Part shown: piece after piece, positions 1-8,486 of the stretch | Layout of the letters: each line of letters starts with the position of its first letter | Numbering within the stretch: position 1 is the first letter of the stretch | Source: Vibrio nigripulchritudo ATCC 27043 | GTDB taxonomy: Bacteria; Pseudomonadota; Gammaproteobacteria; Enterobacterales; Vibrionaceae | Assembly: GCF_000222685.1 (NCBI RefSeq) | Contig: NZ_AFWJ01000179.1 | Location: 1 to 45,137 of the forward strand | Direction: 5' to 3' | Length of the DNA: 45,137 nucleotides | Made by a program: the position numbers and the translations under genes | The notes under the pieces: model-generated | Told to the model about the DNA's origin: nothing | The model's input: only the letters and a program-made list of their open reading frames with translations | Databases searched by the model: none

Positions 1-541
1 ACTCATCATAGAACTGCCAGGACACGCCAGATTCGATCAGGCTTCCAATAACAGGAACGGCACATGCCGCAGCGAGCGCGGTGTATTTAAAAGCCGCTGG
101 CAGGGCAAATGCCGCGCTGCGGCCACTTTTTTCTGCGGCAAGCAGTTTTTTGTATGCGGTGGACGCCACATCTACCCAATTGGATTTCGGTTTAACGCGA
201 ACAGACTGATAACCCACAATGCTGCCGTGTTCGTAAATGGGGGTAACGTAGGCGTCTACCCAGTAGAACCCACCATTTTTGGTGCGATTCTTTACGATTC
301 CACGCCACGCATTGCCTTTCTTCAAATGAGACCACATGTCGCCAAATGCCGCCTTAGGCATGTCAGCGTGTCGGACAATATTATGATTCTGACCGAGCAA
401 CTCTTGTTCTTCGAAGCCAGCTACTCGACAGAAAGCAGGATTACAATAGGTAATCACGCCCTTAAGATCGGTAGTGGAAACCAGTTGTTCATTTTCTCCG
501 ACCAAAACTTCTTGAGCTGATTTTGAAAGTGATGAATTCAT
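1..541 (-). CDS. Aer-like PAS-domain methyl-accepting chemotaxis protein (5' part only)
   Basis: The reading frame starts at 541 (MNSSLSKSAQ...) and stays open to the left edge, so only about 180 N-terminal residues are present. Residues ~15-125 form a PAS domain that resembles E. coli Aer from memory: STTDLKGVITYCNPAF, then NIVRHADMPKAAFGDMW, then a GFYWVDAYVTPIYE stretch. In Aer this domain binds FAD and senses redox state or oxygen. The RHADMP segment matches Aer residues important for FAD binding. A hydrophobic stretch near the cut end (AAFALPAAFKYTALAAACAVPVIGSLIESG) fits the membrane anchor of such receptors. The HAMP and signalling domains would lie outside the window. FAD binding and energy taxis are inferred from the family. 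Confidence 0.85.
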   Translation of the reverse strand, partial: MNSSLSKSAQEVLVGENEQLVSTTDLKGVITYCNPAFCRVAGFEEQELLGQNHNIVRHADMPKAAFGDMWSHLKKGNAWRGIVKNRTKNGGFYWVDAYVTPIYEHGSIVGYQSVRVKPKSNWVDVASTAYKKLLAAEKSGRSAAFALPAAFKYTALAAACAVPVIGSLIESGVSWQFYDE

Positions 542-894
542 GTGATATCTATTCCATCTGAGCCTTTTGAGGGGCACATATAAGCACAATAAATACGAGG
601 AATTCAAAATAAAAATTCATATTTACATATTTCTATGATCAGTAGCTCATAAAACCCGCGCTTCGATTTAATTTTGAGCTATAAAATAAATAAACTCTAA
701 TATTCGAGACAGGATTTAAATTACTGAGCGGTCTGTTACATTCACGAAAAATATGACCTATCATTATTCAAAGAGTTAGATTCAGATATCCGATTGAACT
801 TTTTGTTTCTAAATGAAATTGTCTGTCTTCCTCTATTGGTCATTCTAAATTCATTCTCAATAATCCATCTCGGGTTTATCTACGGAGTCACACT
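542..894. promoter_or_regulatory. Divergent intergenic region, no gene seen
   Basis: This 353-base AT-rich stretch lies between the divergent receptor and amidohydrolase genes and must hold both promoters. I see no convincing open frame, RNA gene, long repeat or strong operator. A GGAG ribosome site lies just before the amidohydrolase ATG. Confidence 0.5.
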
Positions 895-2562
895 ATGAAG
901 CGTCTGTTACTTGGGTGCGCGCTGGCTTTTTTTATTTCTCCTACCTCCGCAGTAATTAAGGCTGACTCCGTTATTACCAACGCAAAAATATACGTTGGCA
1001 AAGGCTACCGTGTTTCTTCAATGGCTATCCGGGAAGGAAAAATTGAATATTTAGGTGACGCGAATGGCGTCGAAGAATATATCGATGTTGAAACTAAAGT
1101 AGTCAATGCAAATGGTGCTTTGGTATTGCCCGGATTTATCGACAACCATAATCATGTATTTGAAGCTGCATCGGAAGTCGGGGGCGATTGTTATGTTGAC
1201 CCTGATGTGACGTTGGAAGAGCAAATTCCCTATCTAAGGTATTGCAAACAATACGGAAAAAACCACAAATGGATTATTGGCTACGGCTTTCAGCTTGACC
1301 ATATCCTCCACAAATCGAACAAGCGTACTCCTCTTCAAGTATTAGACAGTGTATTTCCAGATAAGCCCGTTATTTTGATGGAGCAGACGTCGCATTCTAT
1401 GTGGGTCAACAGCGCGGCTTTGAAAGAAGCAGGCATAACAGCCAAAACGCCGCATCCGGCTGGTGGTCGTATCCTTAAAGATAAAAAAGGAAAGCTTAAC
1501 GGCATACTGCTCGACAACGCTGGTGACATCGTCATGGAGCTGGCTTGGAAAAGTACCGACAACCTGTTTGAAGCGAGCTACAGAGGTTTGCTCAATGGTC
1601 TGAGTGAGGCTTCACAGCACGGTATTACCACCATCGGCGATGGCAGGATGTACTGGAAACGCGGCTGGCTCGAAGTGTGGCAACAAGCTGAAATCAACAA
1701 TGCGCTGACAGCGCGGGTGTCGCTCCGACCTTGGGTTTACCCGCAAGATGACATGCTGGAACAGCTGAAATATTTTGAACGTATCTATCGCAACGATGAT
1801 TCCGGCTGGCTCCGCATTGACCAGGTGAAAATGTACAGCGACGGTATCCTTATTAACGGCACTGCCAAAACCCTGGCTCCTTATCTGTTCACTTACATGC
1901 CCAAAAGCAACGACGGGCTTTACTACATTCCACCAGGAAAAATGCAGGAGTGGCTGCATCAGCTCAATGGTATTGGGTACGGTGCCCACATTCATGCCAT
2001 TGGGGATAAGGCGGTTCGAGCGTCGCTGAATGCGATAGAAAGTCTGGATGAAGACGCACTAGAAGTGCCATACACCCTGACTCATGTTGAGATGGTGGAT
2101 GTGAAAGACGTACTAAGGTTTTCACGCCTGGGCGTCAGTGCCGACATGCAGGTTGGCTCGGAATATGCTGCGCAACGTGACCATAGCTGGGCAAAGAGGT
2201 TTCTGGGTAAGAAACGCTCCCACGATTTGATGCCACTGCATTTGCTCTACCAGTCGGGTGCAAATGTGACACTCAGTAGCGACTGGAACGTTAACCCAAT
2301 CAGCCCTCTGGCGAGTATTGCCAATAGCCTTCGGCTTGGAAAATATGGGTTACCTGACATAGACACCGCTATTGCCGCATACACCATTAACCCCGCGCGA
2401 AGCCTTGGGATCGATCATATCACCGGAACACTGGAAGTCGGCAAATATGCGGATCTGGTTGTGCTTGGAGAAGACATCACCAAAATAGATGCGGAAGACA
2501 TTCCCTATGCCCCAGTATGGCTGACTATGGCAATGGGAAACATCGTCTTCCTGCTGGAGTAA
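895..2562 (+). CDS. Exported YtcJ-like amidohydrolase (amidohydrolase family 3)
   Basis: The 555-residue protein begins with a signal peptide (MKRLLLGCALAFFISPTSA), so it probably acts in the periplasm. It has the features of YtcJ-type metal-dependent hydrolases: a short beta domain, GFIDNHNHV with the metal-binding HxH (His85, His87), the KMYSDG segment, HAIGDKA, a THVEMVD histidine and SSDWNVNP near the C-terminus. Family members hydrolyse amide or similar C-N bonds; the substrate cannot be read from sequence. The start is set by a GGAG eight bases before the ATG. It ends one base before the end of the convergent LysR gene, so the two transcripts must run into each other. No terminator is visible between them. 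Confidence 0.85.
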   Translation: MKRLLLGCALAFFISPTSAVIKADSVITNAKIYVGKGYRVSSMAIREGKIEYLGDANGVEEYIDVETKVVNANGALVLPGFIDNHNHVFEAASEVGGDCYVDPDVTLEEQIPYLRYCKQYGKNHKWIIGYGFQLDHILHKSNKRTPLQVLDSVFPDKPVILMEQTSHSMWVNSAALKEAGITAKTPHPAGGRILKDKKGKLNGILLDNAGDIVMELAWKSTDNLFEASYRGLLNGLSEASQHGITTIGDGRMYWKRGWLEVWQQAEINNALTARVSLRPWVYPQDDMLEQLKYFERIYRNDDSGWLRIDQVKMYSDGILINGTAKTLAPYLFTYMPKSNDGLYYIPPGKMQEWLHQLNGIGYGAHIHAIGDKAVRASLNAIESLDEDALEVPYTLTHVEMVDVKDVLRFSRLGVSADMQVGSEYAAQRDHSWAKRFLGKKRSHDLMPLHLLYQSGANVTLSSDWNVNPISPLASIANSLRLGKYGLPDIDTAIAAYTINPARSLGIDHITGTLEVGKYADLVVLGEDITKIDAEDIPYAPVWLTMAMGNIVFLLE

Positions 2563-2563
2563 A

Positions 2564-3481
2564 TCACGCCTTATTAAACCAAGGTCTGTTTGCCAAACGT
2601 GCTTTGATGAAGTCCAGAAACAGGTTGACCTTTAATGGTCTCTGTTGCCTGTCGTCGGAAACCAATGCCACCACATCTGCTCTGGGTAAAGGGAAATCCG
2701 TCAGCAAAGAGACCAGTTCGCCAGACTTGAGCTCTTTGGTCACGTCCCACTCTGAACGCTGAATGATTCCCCGACCATCGATTGCCCAGTCTTTGATGAC
2801 CTGCCCGACATTACTCGACAATTTAGGATGGATCCTGACACCAGTGGGTGGCTGATTGTCGGCAGCTTCAAACTTCCACATGGTTACATCTTCATCATTT
2901 TCCCTTAAAGCGATACATTGGTGCTTGTGCAAATCCTGCGGACAAAGCAAAGGTGCTGAATTTCGCAAGTAATGAGGAGATGCCAACAAAAGACGACGAT
3001 TTTCCGCAAGATGTATGCATTTGAGTGAAGAGTTCTTTAATTCACCAATGTAAACCATTACATCTGGATGTTGTCTGTCGGTCCAACGTGGTATGTCGGA
3101 AAGAGTCAGGTCGATATCAATATTTGGGTAGCGTTCCTGAAACTCTGTGACAAGAGGAGCGATGTAGTCGATGCCGAATCCTAAAGGGGATAGTACCCGT
3201 AGTTCACCTTCAATTACTTGCTTATCAGCAAGTATCTCATTCTGTAATGACTCTATGTCGACAAGCAGCTTGCGCCCCCGTTTGGCCAGCTTTTCACCTT
3301 CCTCTGTCAAGGTCGTTGAACGGACGCTGCGTTCGACTAATTTTACATTCAGCTTCTTCTCTAATGCTTGCAGCCTCTGCGAGATACTCGGGGGTGTTAC
3401 GTTAAGTGTACGGGCCGCCGCAGCCAGCGATTGGCTATTAGCAATAGTGTCGAAAAATTCGAGGTCCTGTGAAGTCAGCAT
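2564..3481 (-). CDS. LysR-family transcriptional regulator
   Basis: A 305-residue protein with an N-terminal winged helix-turn-helix (residues ~1-65: DLEFFDTIANSQSLAAAARTLNVTPPSISQRLQALEKKLNVKL) and a C-terminal LysR co-inducer domain. Length is normal for the family. It is divergent from the TauD-type dioxygenase gene across about 107 bases, so it most likely controls that gene and the following TSUP carrier. The intergenic region carries a 10-base direct repeat, ATTAATTTAA, at 3514-3523 and 3563-3572, but it is AT-rich and may be chance. The effector is unknown. Confidence 0.9.
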   Translation of the reverse strand: MLTSQDLEFFDTIANSQSLAAAARTLNVTPPSISQRLQALEKKLNVKLVERSVRSTTLTEEGEKLAKRGRKLLVDIESLQNEILADKQVIEGELRVLSPLGFGIDYIAPLVTEFQERYPNIDIDLTLSDIPRWTDRQHPDVMVYIGELKNSSLKCIHLAENRRLLLASPHYLRNSAPLLCPQDLHKHQCIALRENDEDVTMWKFEAADNQPPTGVRIHPKLSSNVGQVIKDWAIDGRGIIQRSEWDVTKELKSGELVSLLTDFPLPRADVVALVSDDRQQRPLKVNLFLDFIKARLANRPWFNKA

Positions 3482-3588
3482 TAAGTCCAGCCTTAATATT
3501 GGAGTTAGATATGATTAATTTAACTACATGATGAAAATTGATACTAATATCGGCGTCGCATAATTAATTTAAAAAACGGACTTAACTC

Positions 3589-4446
3589 ATGGATAAGGTT
3601 GCTTCTACACATTTTGAGATAGATATCGAGGCTCAACCCATTGCACGCAGTATGGGGTTGGAAATAAAGGGTTTAAAACTGTCGGAAATAGACAGCTCAG
3701 GCTTTAAGGAGCTTTATAAGCTACTCATTGAAAACAAACTACTTGTATTCCGTAAACAGGATATGAGTTCTCAGGAATTAATGGACTTTGCTGAAAAACT
3801 TGGCGTGGTTCAAAAATACCCGTTTTCTAGCGGAATAGAGGGTTTCCCGAATATTGTGGAAATACGCAAAGAACCCGATCAGGCAGAAAACTTCAGTGGT
3901 ATGTGGCATGTGGATTCCACGTATTTAGACAATCCACCTGATTTTACAATGTTAACGGCAAGGGCTACCCCTACAGTGGGTGGCGACACAATTTTCTCAG
4001 ACAGCCAAAAGGCTTTTCAAAAGCTGTCTTCGGGAATGAAAGAGTTCTTGCTGAATAACGACGCGGTTTACATTTCAAATAAGCATCAGTCGGCTAAGCA
4101 AAAAATTCCGCATCTGACTAACTTTAGTCAAATTGCTACAGCAAACGCGACGTTTGAAGCGATTCATCCGTCAATTATGACTCACGAAGAGACGGGGCAT
4201 CACGCCATCTACGTCAATAAGGAGCATACAGAGAGATTTGCCAACCTGACCTTAGAGGAAAGTACGCCAATTTTGGAGTACCTCTTTGATCATGTTGCCA
4301 AGCCCGAGTTCACCACCCGCATTAAGTGGGAAAATGGCACGGTTGTTATGTGGGACAACCGGTCGGTGCAACACCACGCGGTAAACGATTATCACGGTTC
4401 ATTACGAGTAATGCATCGTGTAATTGTGAACCGCAGAACGTCCTAA
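3589..4446 (+). CDS. TauD/TfdA-family Fe(II)/2-oxoglutarate dioxygenase
   Basis: The 285-residue protein has the TauD facial triad: HxD in MWHVDSTY, the distal His in the RSVQHHAVND segment, and the 2-oxoglutarate-binding Arg region near the C-terminus (MHRVIVNRR). Family enzymes hydroxylate a substrate with O2 and 2-oxoglutarate; TauD itself releases sulfite from taurine. The next gene is a TSUP carrier of the type that exports sulfite or sulfonates, so a sulfonate substrate is a reasonable inference. TauD homologues also act on aryloxyacids, carnitine precursors and other compounds, so I do not call it tauD. Expression is probably controlled by the divergent LysR. Confidence 0.85.
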   Translation: MDKVASTHFEIDIEAQPIARSMGLEIKGLKLSEIDSSGFKELYKLLIENKLLVFRKQDMSSQELMDFAEKLGVVQKYPFSSGIEGFPNIVEIRKEPDQAENFSGMWHVDSTYLDNPPDFTMLTARATPTVGGDTIFSDSQKAFQKLSSGMKEFLLNNDAVYISNKHQSAKQKIPHLTNFSQIATANATFEAIHPSIMTHEETGHHAIYVNKEHTERFANLTLEESTPILEYLFDHVAKPEFTTRIKWENGTVVMWDNRSVQHHAVNDYHGSLRVMHRVIVNRRTS

Positions 4447-4458
4447 ATCCATGTTTTA

Positions 4459-4495
4459 CCGAGCCTTGGTCAATGGTACAAGGCTCGGCTTTTTT
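4459..4495 (+). terminator. Rho-independent terminator between dioxygenase and TSUP genes
   Basis: A 10-bp perfect stem (CCGAGCCTTG at 4459-4468 with CAAGGCTCGG at 4479-4488) with a 10-base loop is followed by CTTTTTTTG. It ends just before the ribosome site of the TSUP gene, so it may attenuate read-through inside what otherwise looks like a two-gene operon. Confidence 0.8.
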
Positions 4496-4517
4496 TGCCC
4501 TGTACGGAGTTTGACAA

Positions 4518-5336
4518 ATGGAGCTGTCGCTTTTTGAAGTTTCTGAAAGTGTTTTGATTTGGTTGTTTTGCGCGGCGTTAATCGCTGGCATCGTCGACGC
4601 GATTGCTGGTGGCGGCGGGCTGATCACCGTGCCAAGCATGATGCTTGCAGGTGTACCACCTCTCGTAGTACTGGGTACAAATAGGTTGCAGGCAGTAATA
4701 GGTGAAACTACGGCATTGATCACCTACTGGCTAAACAATGAAATAAAACTGAAAGGATTTGCATTCGGGATTTTTATGACAGGAATAGGGGCTGTGTTGG
4801 GTTCCTATTCCGTCAGTCTGTTTCCAAAAGATGTGTTGCAGCTTTTGCTACCCATCTTAATGGTGTGTATCACCTTTTATTCAATTTTATCGAAAAGAAT
4901 TAAAAATAACGTGGCGACCGAAGCCAAGATGTCTAACCGACGCTTCATGATGATGTGTGGTTTAGCCATTGGTTTTTACAACGGCTTTTTCGGTCCGGGT
5001 ACAGGTTCAATTTGGATGGTGGCTTTCGTAATTCTGTTAGGTTTTACGATCAAGCAAGCCACCATCGCCACGAAACCATTGAACCTGATTGGTAACTTAG
5101 TCTCTTTATTGTTCTTTATCGGGCTAGGAACCGTTGATTACAAACTGGGTTTAGTAATGGGTGCCGGACAGATTTTAGGTTCGGTACTAGGAAGCAAGAT
5201 CGTAATTCACAACGGCGATAAAGTGGTTCGTCCTGTATTTATCACCGTTACGTTACTCATGACAGTCAAACTGATTGTCGACAGTGATCATCATATGTTC
5301 GTAACTGAAACGATGGCACTGATATCCAAACTCTAA
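4518..5336 (+). CDS. TSUP-family (TauE/SafE) membrane transporter
   Basis: This 272-residue, strongly hydrophobic protein has the TSUP pattern: an N-terminal IAGIVDAIAGGGGLITVPSMMLAGVPPLVVLGTNRLQAV repeat and a second copy around GFYNGFFGPGTGSIWMVAF. It should have about eight membrane helices. TauE/SafE proteins export sulfite, sulfoacetate or related anions. Placement behind a TauD-type dioxygenase supports a role in clearing sulfite, but this is inferred. A GGAG precedes the ATG. A strong terminator hairpin lies in the short gap upstream. It is the first of two TSUP genes in the window; the other is at 10728. Confidence 0.85.
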   Translation: MELSLFEVSESVLIWLFCAALIAGIVDAIAGGGGLITVPSMMLAGVPPLVVLGTNRLQAVIGETTALITYWLNNEIKLKGFAFGIFMTGIGAVLGSYSVSLFPKDVLQLLLPILMVCITFYSILSKRIKNNVATEAKMSNRRFMMMCGLAIGFYNGFFGPGTGSIWMVAFVILLGFTIKQATIATKPLNLIGNLVSLLFFIGLGTVDYKLGLVMGAGQILGSVLGSKIVIHNGDKVVRPVFITVTLLMTVKLIVDSDHHMFVTETMALISKL

Positions 5337-5438
5337 AGCAGTTTGGCGGAAGGAACGCAATAAATGTGTGTTGCCAGTATGAGGGTGCTGGCATTCCTGA
5401 AGCACAAAGCCAAGGATGTACCATAGGGGGGAAAGGGT

Positions 5439-6041
5439 ATGAATGTAAATGTAGATTCAACCATACTCATCGCGCAGCGATTTGGACGCGTAAGCTCTCG
5501 CGCAATGTTTGGTGGCACAGGTATTTTCTGTGACGACATAATCTTTGCGGTTGCTCGCGATGAGCATGTTTTCTTAAGAGCTGGAGACAAACTTAAAGAC
5601 CAGCTCGTCGACTTAGGGTGTGGTGAATGCCAGCCCGAAGCTCAGATGAAAGGCGATTTTAAAATTGCTGCTCACTACTTCTCACTGCACTCAGAACTGG
5701 ACGAAAACAGTTTTGTGAAAGCGGTGGATCTTTCTATTGAAGCAGCGAATCACGATCATCGAGCCAATCAGCCGCTTAGGTTGTTACCTAACGTGCGGCG
5801 ATTGCATTTGAAACTATTTCGTCGGATCGGAATCGGCTCGATGACCGATCTTCAACAAGATACAACCGCCAATATTGTCAGCAAAATCGTCAATCTGGGG
5901 CTTGATCTTGATGTCTCTCCAAAGCTCCTTTATGAAATTGAAGGAGCGAGGACAGGTCAACATTGGACAGTGCTTCCTGAAGAGGAAAAGCGCAGGTTGG
6001 ATGCTGACTATCAAATGATCATAGGCAATCGCGCTTCTTAA
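5439..6041 (+). CDS. TfoX-family protein (TfoX_N + TfoX_C)
   Basis: A 200-residue protein with a TfoX N-terminal domain (residues ~8-100; RFGRVSSRAMFGGTGIFCDDIIFAV matches the conserved SRxMFGGxGLF core) and a TfoX C-terminal domain (~115-190; LPNVRRLHLKLFRRIGIGSMTDLQ, and the ALEGA...G.HW-like EIEGARTGQHWTVLP). In Vibrio the paralogues TfoX and TfoY control natural competence, type VI secretion and motility. This copy is clearly diverged from both as I remember them, so no symbol is given. The start follows a G-rich ribosome site. The ~100-base leader holds a small hairpin (TGCCAG/CTGGCA, 5372-5393), but I cannot fit it to the c-di-GMP riboswitch known before tfoY. Confidence 0.8.
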   Translation: MNVNVDSTILIAQRFGRVSSRAMFGGTGIFCDDIIFAVARDEHVFLRAGDKLKDQLVDLGCGECQPEAQMKGDFKIAAHYFSLHSELDENSFVKAVDLSIEAANHDHRANQPLRLLPNVRRLHLKLFRRIGIGSMTDLQQDTTANIVSKIVNLGLDLDVSPKLLYEIEGARTGQHWTVLPEEEKRRLDADYQMIIGNRAS

Positions 6042-6075
6042 TAAAAACCGCGCAGATTTTAAAGATCACCTACTT

Positions 6076-6101
6076 AGCAGGTCGAAAGACCTGCTTTTTT
6101 T
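6076..6101 (+). terminator. Rho-independent terminator after the TfoX-family gene
   Basis: A perfect 8-bp stem, AGCAGGTC (6076-6083) with GACCTGCT (6088-6095), closed by a GAAA tetraloop and followed by a T-run. Confidence 0.9.
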
Positions 6102-6220
6102 ATTCCCTGGCTTCCTGCACTTATGACGATTTTCAATGACTCTTTTTTGGGGAATTGGGAATCTTAAAAATAAGACACTATACTTTTTCTACTCACAGTT
6201 GTAGCGAGTGGAGAATAGTT

Positions 6221-6793
6221 ATCTGCGGCAGATTAAACATAATGGACGACCCATTTGTCCAGCAAGTGTGCGAACAATTAGGGATTCAGTTTTCCGCAAA
6301 ACCTAACCCAGACCTCAGACCCACAGAAACGTTGGCGACTGTAGGCGCTGGAGCCATGGGAATGCAGCAGTTTGATTTGCGGTGGGGGATTAAACCTCAT
6401 TGGGCTAAGCGAGTCATTATTAATGCTCAGGCAGAAACAGTTGCATCCAAACCCACCTTTAAGCATGCCTTCGAAACCTCAAGAGTCGTCGTCCCATGCG
6501 GTGGTTGGTATGAATGGACCCCTCAGGACAATGGAAAGCAGAAATACCTCTTTCAATCACCATCGGATGAACCACTTTATATGGCAGCAATCGCACTGGA
6601 GTCGATGAATAAGGTTGTCACGCTCACCACTAAGCCCGATCAGGGTTATGCCCAATACCACCATAGAATGCCGTTGCTGATTCCGCGTTCTGACGTTAGC
6701 CGTTGGCTGTTTGCCTCACCCTCAGATGCCAAAGACCTACTTCAGCTTGAGGAGCAGCAACCCTTGAAGGCAATGCCTGTGGTAGAGAAATGA
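6221..6793 (+). CDS. SRAP-domain protein (YedK/HMCES family), probable AUC start
   Basis: SRAP proteins bind abasic sites in single-stranded DNA and form a DNA-protein crosslink through Cys2, which must be N-terminal after Met removal. Here the conserved CGRLNIMDDP begins at codon TGC 6224-6226, preceded by ATC, not ATG. GGAG at 6210-6213 stands seven bases before this ATC, the ideal spacing, so I place the start at ATC 6221 (190 residues). The frame remains open back to an ATG at 6155, but that would add 22 residues unlike the family and bury the Cys. Other active-site residues are present: Asn in VIINAQAET, Glu in CGGWYEW and His in HHRMPLLIP. If the ATC is not used, the gene may be poorly expressed or inactive. 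Confidence 0.8.
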   Translation: MCGRLNIMDDPFVQQVCEQLGIQFSAKPNPDLRPTETLATVGAGAMGMQQFDLRWGIKPHWAKRVIINAQAETVASKPTFKHAFETSRVVVPCGGWYEWTPQDNGKQKYLFQSPSDEPLYMAAIALESMNKVVTLTTKPDQGYAQYHHRMPLLIPRSDVSRWLFASPSDAKDLLQLEEQQPLKAMPVVEK

Positions 6794-6795
6794 AC

Positions 6796-6815
6796 AGAGC
6801 CGCTTTTGCGGCTCT
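6796..6815. terminator. Bidirectional hairpin between SRAP gene and creD
   Basis: Perfect 8-bp stem AGAGCCGC/GCGGCTCT with a TTTT loop lies between the convergent stops. The T-runs on both sides are weak, so termination strength is uncertain. Confidence 0.6.
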
Positions 6816-6823
6816 ATTCTGGT

Positions 6824-8209
6824 TTATGACGGGTCTTTGCTTTTGGTTTCAGGTTCTGGGATGTCATCAAAATCAATGTCATAGACGTCTTCATTCTGAC
6901 TGGCGGCTTTGGCGCTGCGTTCATACCAGTTCACATTACGTGTCAGTACCATAACAAAGCTCAGAACGACAAAGCAGAGTAATGTGCCCATCAGCAATGC
7001 GTAGCTTTCTGCTTGTAGAAGACCGAACAGCAATCCATAAAGGATAAGTAAACTGGCTCCAAAAATGGCGCCGTGTTTGGTATTGGATAACATGCCTGCA
7101 ACGTACACGCCGAGTAATCCTGTTGAAGCGACAGCCGAAACGAGGTACGCCCAGTTAAAGCCGGTGTGCTCACTCAGCGAAATCAACAACAAGTAAAATA
7201 CTGCTAACGCAAGCCCGACGAAACCATATTGGATCGGGTGGATTGGTCTTGCCTGGAACAGTTCCAATAAGAAGAAGCTGGCGAAGATCAGAGTAATGAC
7301 CAATAGCGAGTAATTGATCGCCCGGTGAGATTTTAGATAGTGATCTACCGGGTCAATTAGGTCCACGCCCATTTGTCGGCTTTCCAGTTCGTAGCATTGG
7401 GTGTTGTCCGACAGGCACTGATCAAACAGCTGGGTAATGTTGGTAGAAAAGTTGTTGGTGGACCACTTGGCTTCGAATCCGGACTCATTGATGTCGGAAG
7501 AAGTCGGCAGATAATCGCCAATAAAGCTCGGGTGTGGCCAACTGGACGACAAAGCCACTTGAGTATTTTTGCCAATTGGCGAAATTTGCAGTGTACCCAT
7601 CCCCTGTAACAAGAAGTTCAAATCGAAGTTTAATGGTTCTGACGTATCCAGAGTACGGATATCCAGTTTGTTATGAAAACCCTGAGCCATCTGGTTCATC
7701 CCAGTCCCCGGAACCACTTCAATTGCCTGACCGTTGAGCGACAAATCGCCGAGATTGATAAGTCCACGGCTGTCGCGGATGCCAACCACCAGGCTGACAC
7801 TGTCAATGTCATAGTCACTGAGCTCGTCTATTAAGGACATATCAAAGTGACCATGGACAGAGGTTTGTGCCTGATAAAGTCTGGCTTTGTAGATGCCTCT
7901 GTATTTTTCGAAACTTTCCAGATGAGACGTCAGGTTAAAGGATTCGGGCAAGATGAATGCCTGACGATCAACGGTGTACTCTTTTTCTTTGTTGGTGATG
8001 GTTTCGGTGTAGTTGATGTTAATGAAAGGACCAATAACACGTTGTTCACCACTGCTGCTTCTGGCAATGTCAGCTCTTACCTCGTCTTGGCGGTAAGATC
8101 GCTCTGAAATCAGCCCGTCAATCATAGAAACTGGGACTTGCAGTAGCAAAAACAGAAACAGCACAAAGCCGAACTTTATGCCTAACTGATTGTTTAAGAT
8201 TTTTCTCAT
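6824..8209 (-). CDS. creD: Inner-membrane protein CreD
   Basis: The CreD-family protein (461 residues from this start) has an N-terminal membrane helix (FGFVLFLFLLLQVPVSMIDGLISERSYRQDEV), a large periplasmic domain with RSSSGEQRVIGPFININY, and a C-terminal block of about five membrane helices starting near SHRAINYSLLVITLIFASFFLLELF. CreD is an envelope protein induced by CreBC and linked to envelope integrity and beta-lactam response. A GTG at 8215 could also start the frame, but AGGAG spacing favours the ATG at 8209. It is the last gene of creB-creC-creD, separated from creC by 277 bases that hold a palindromic element. Confidence 0.9.
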   Translation of the reverse strand: MRKILNNQLGIKFGFVLFLFLLLQVPVSMIDGLISERSYRQDEVRADIARSSSGEQRVIGPFININYTETITNKEKEYTVDRQAFILPESFNLTSHLESFEKYRGIYKARLYQAQTSVHGHFDMSLIDELSDYDIDSVSLVVGIRDSRGLINLGDLSLNGQAIEVVPGTGMNQMAQGFHNKLDIRTLDTSEPLNFDLNFLLQGMGTLQISPIGKNTQVALSSSWPHPSFIGDYLPTSSDINESGFEAKWSTNNFSTNITQLFDQCLSDNTQCYELESRQMGVDLIDPVDHYLKSHRAINYSLLVITLIFASFFLLELFQARPIHPIQYGFVGLALAVFYLLLISLSEHTGFNWAYLVSAVASTGLLGVYVAGMLSNTKHGAIFGASLLILYGLLFGLLQAESYALLMGTLLCFVVLSFVMVLTRNVNWYERSAKAASQNEDVYDIDFDDIPEPETKSKDPS

Positions 8210-8236
8210 TATCACTCTCCTTGAGTTGCTGGGTAG

Positions 8237-8434
8237 TAACCTGAACTCGGGATAACAACTTGCTCTCTAATGGCTCTTTTCACTTAATACTGTGTTGAAC
8301 CCTCTCCCAATAACCCGTTATTGGTTCGTGGCTTCGCCTTGTCTTAAGTAAAAATTTCTCATTAGAAGACTTCAATTGGTTATTTGCCTTCATTTTTAAG
8401 ACAGTAGCTAACTTCTTATCCCGAGTTCAGGTTA
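8237..8434. repeat. Palindromic MITE-like element between creC and creD
   Basis: The element is bounded by a perfect 19-bp inverted repeat: TAACCTGAACTCGGGATAA at 8237-8255 and its complement at 8416-8434. Inside is a second palindrome centred near 8316: TCTAATG (8266-8272)/CATTAGA (8360-8366), ACTTAA (8282-8287)/TTAAGT (8344-8349), and CCAATAAC (8307-8314)/GTTATTGG (8317-8324). The ends begin and finish in TA. No transposase frame is present, so it resembles a non-autonomous miniature element. Outside it, ACTCTCC...AGTTGCTG of the creD leader recurs inverted before the creC stop (CAGCAACT...GGAGAGT), so the inverted duplication may extend to about 8213-8466. I cannot name the family. Confidence 0.7.
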
Positions 8435-8486
8435 AGTCCACTCTAAAACAGCAACTTGGAGAGTGAATGGAGTCAATGTGGAGTTT

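Noticed and set aside
5337-5438. Possible c-di-GMP riboswitch in the leader of the TfoX-family gene
   Set aside because: The leader has about the right length and a GCACAAAGCC stretch, but the conserved GEMM core and the paired helices around it cannot be laid out. I see only a 6-bp hairpin.
6155-6220. Upstream 22-residue extension of the SRAP protein from ATG 6155
   Set aside because: It has no good ribosome site, no resemblance to the family and would bury the catalytic Cys.
8237-8434. Integron attC (VCR) site in the creC-creD gap
   Set aside because: It has dyad symmetry but the ends do not match the VCR/attC core (GTTRRRY) pattern as I know it, and there is no gene cassette or integrase.
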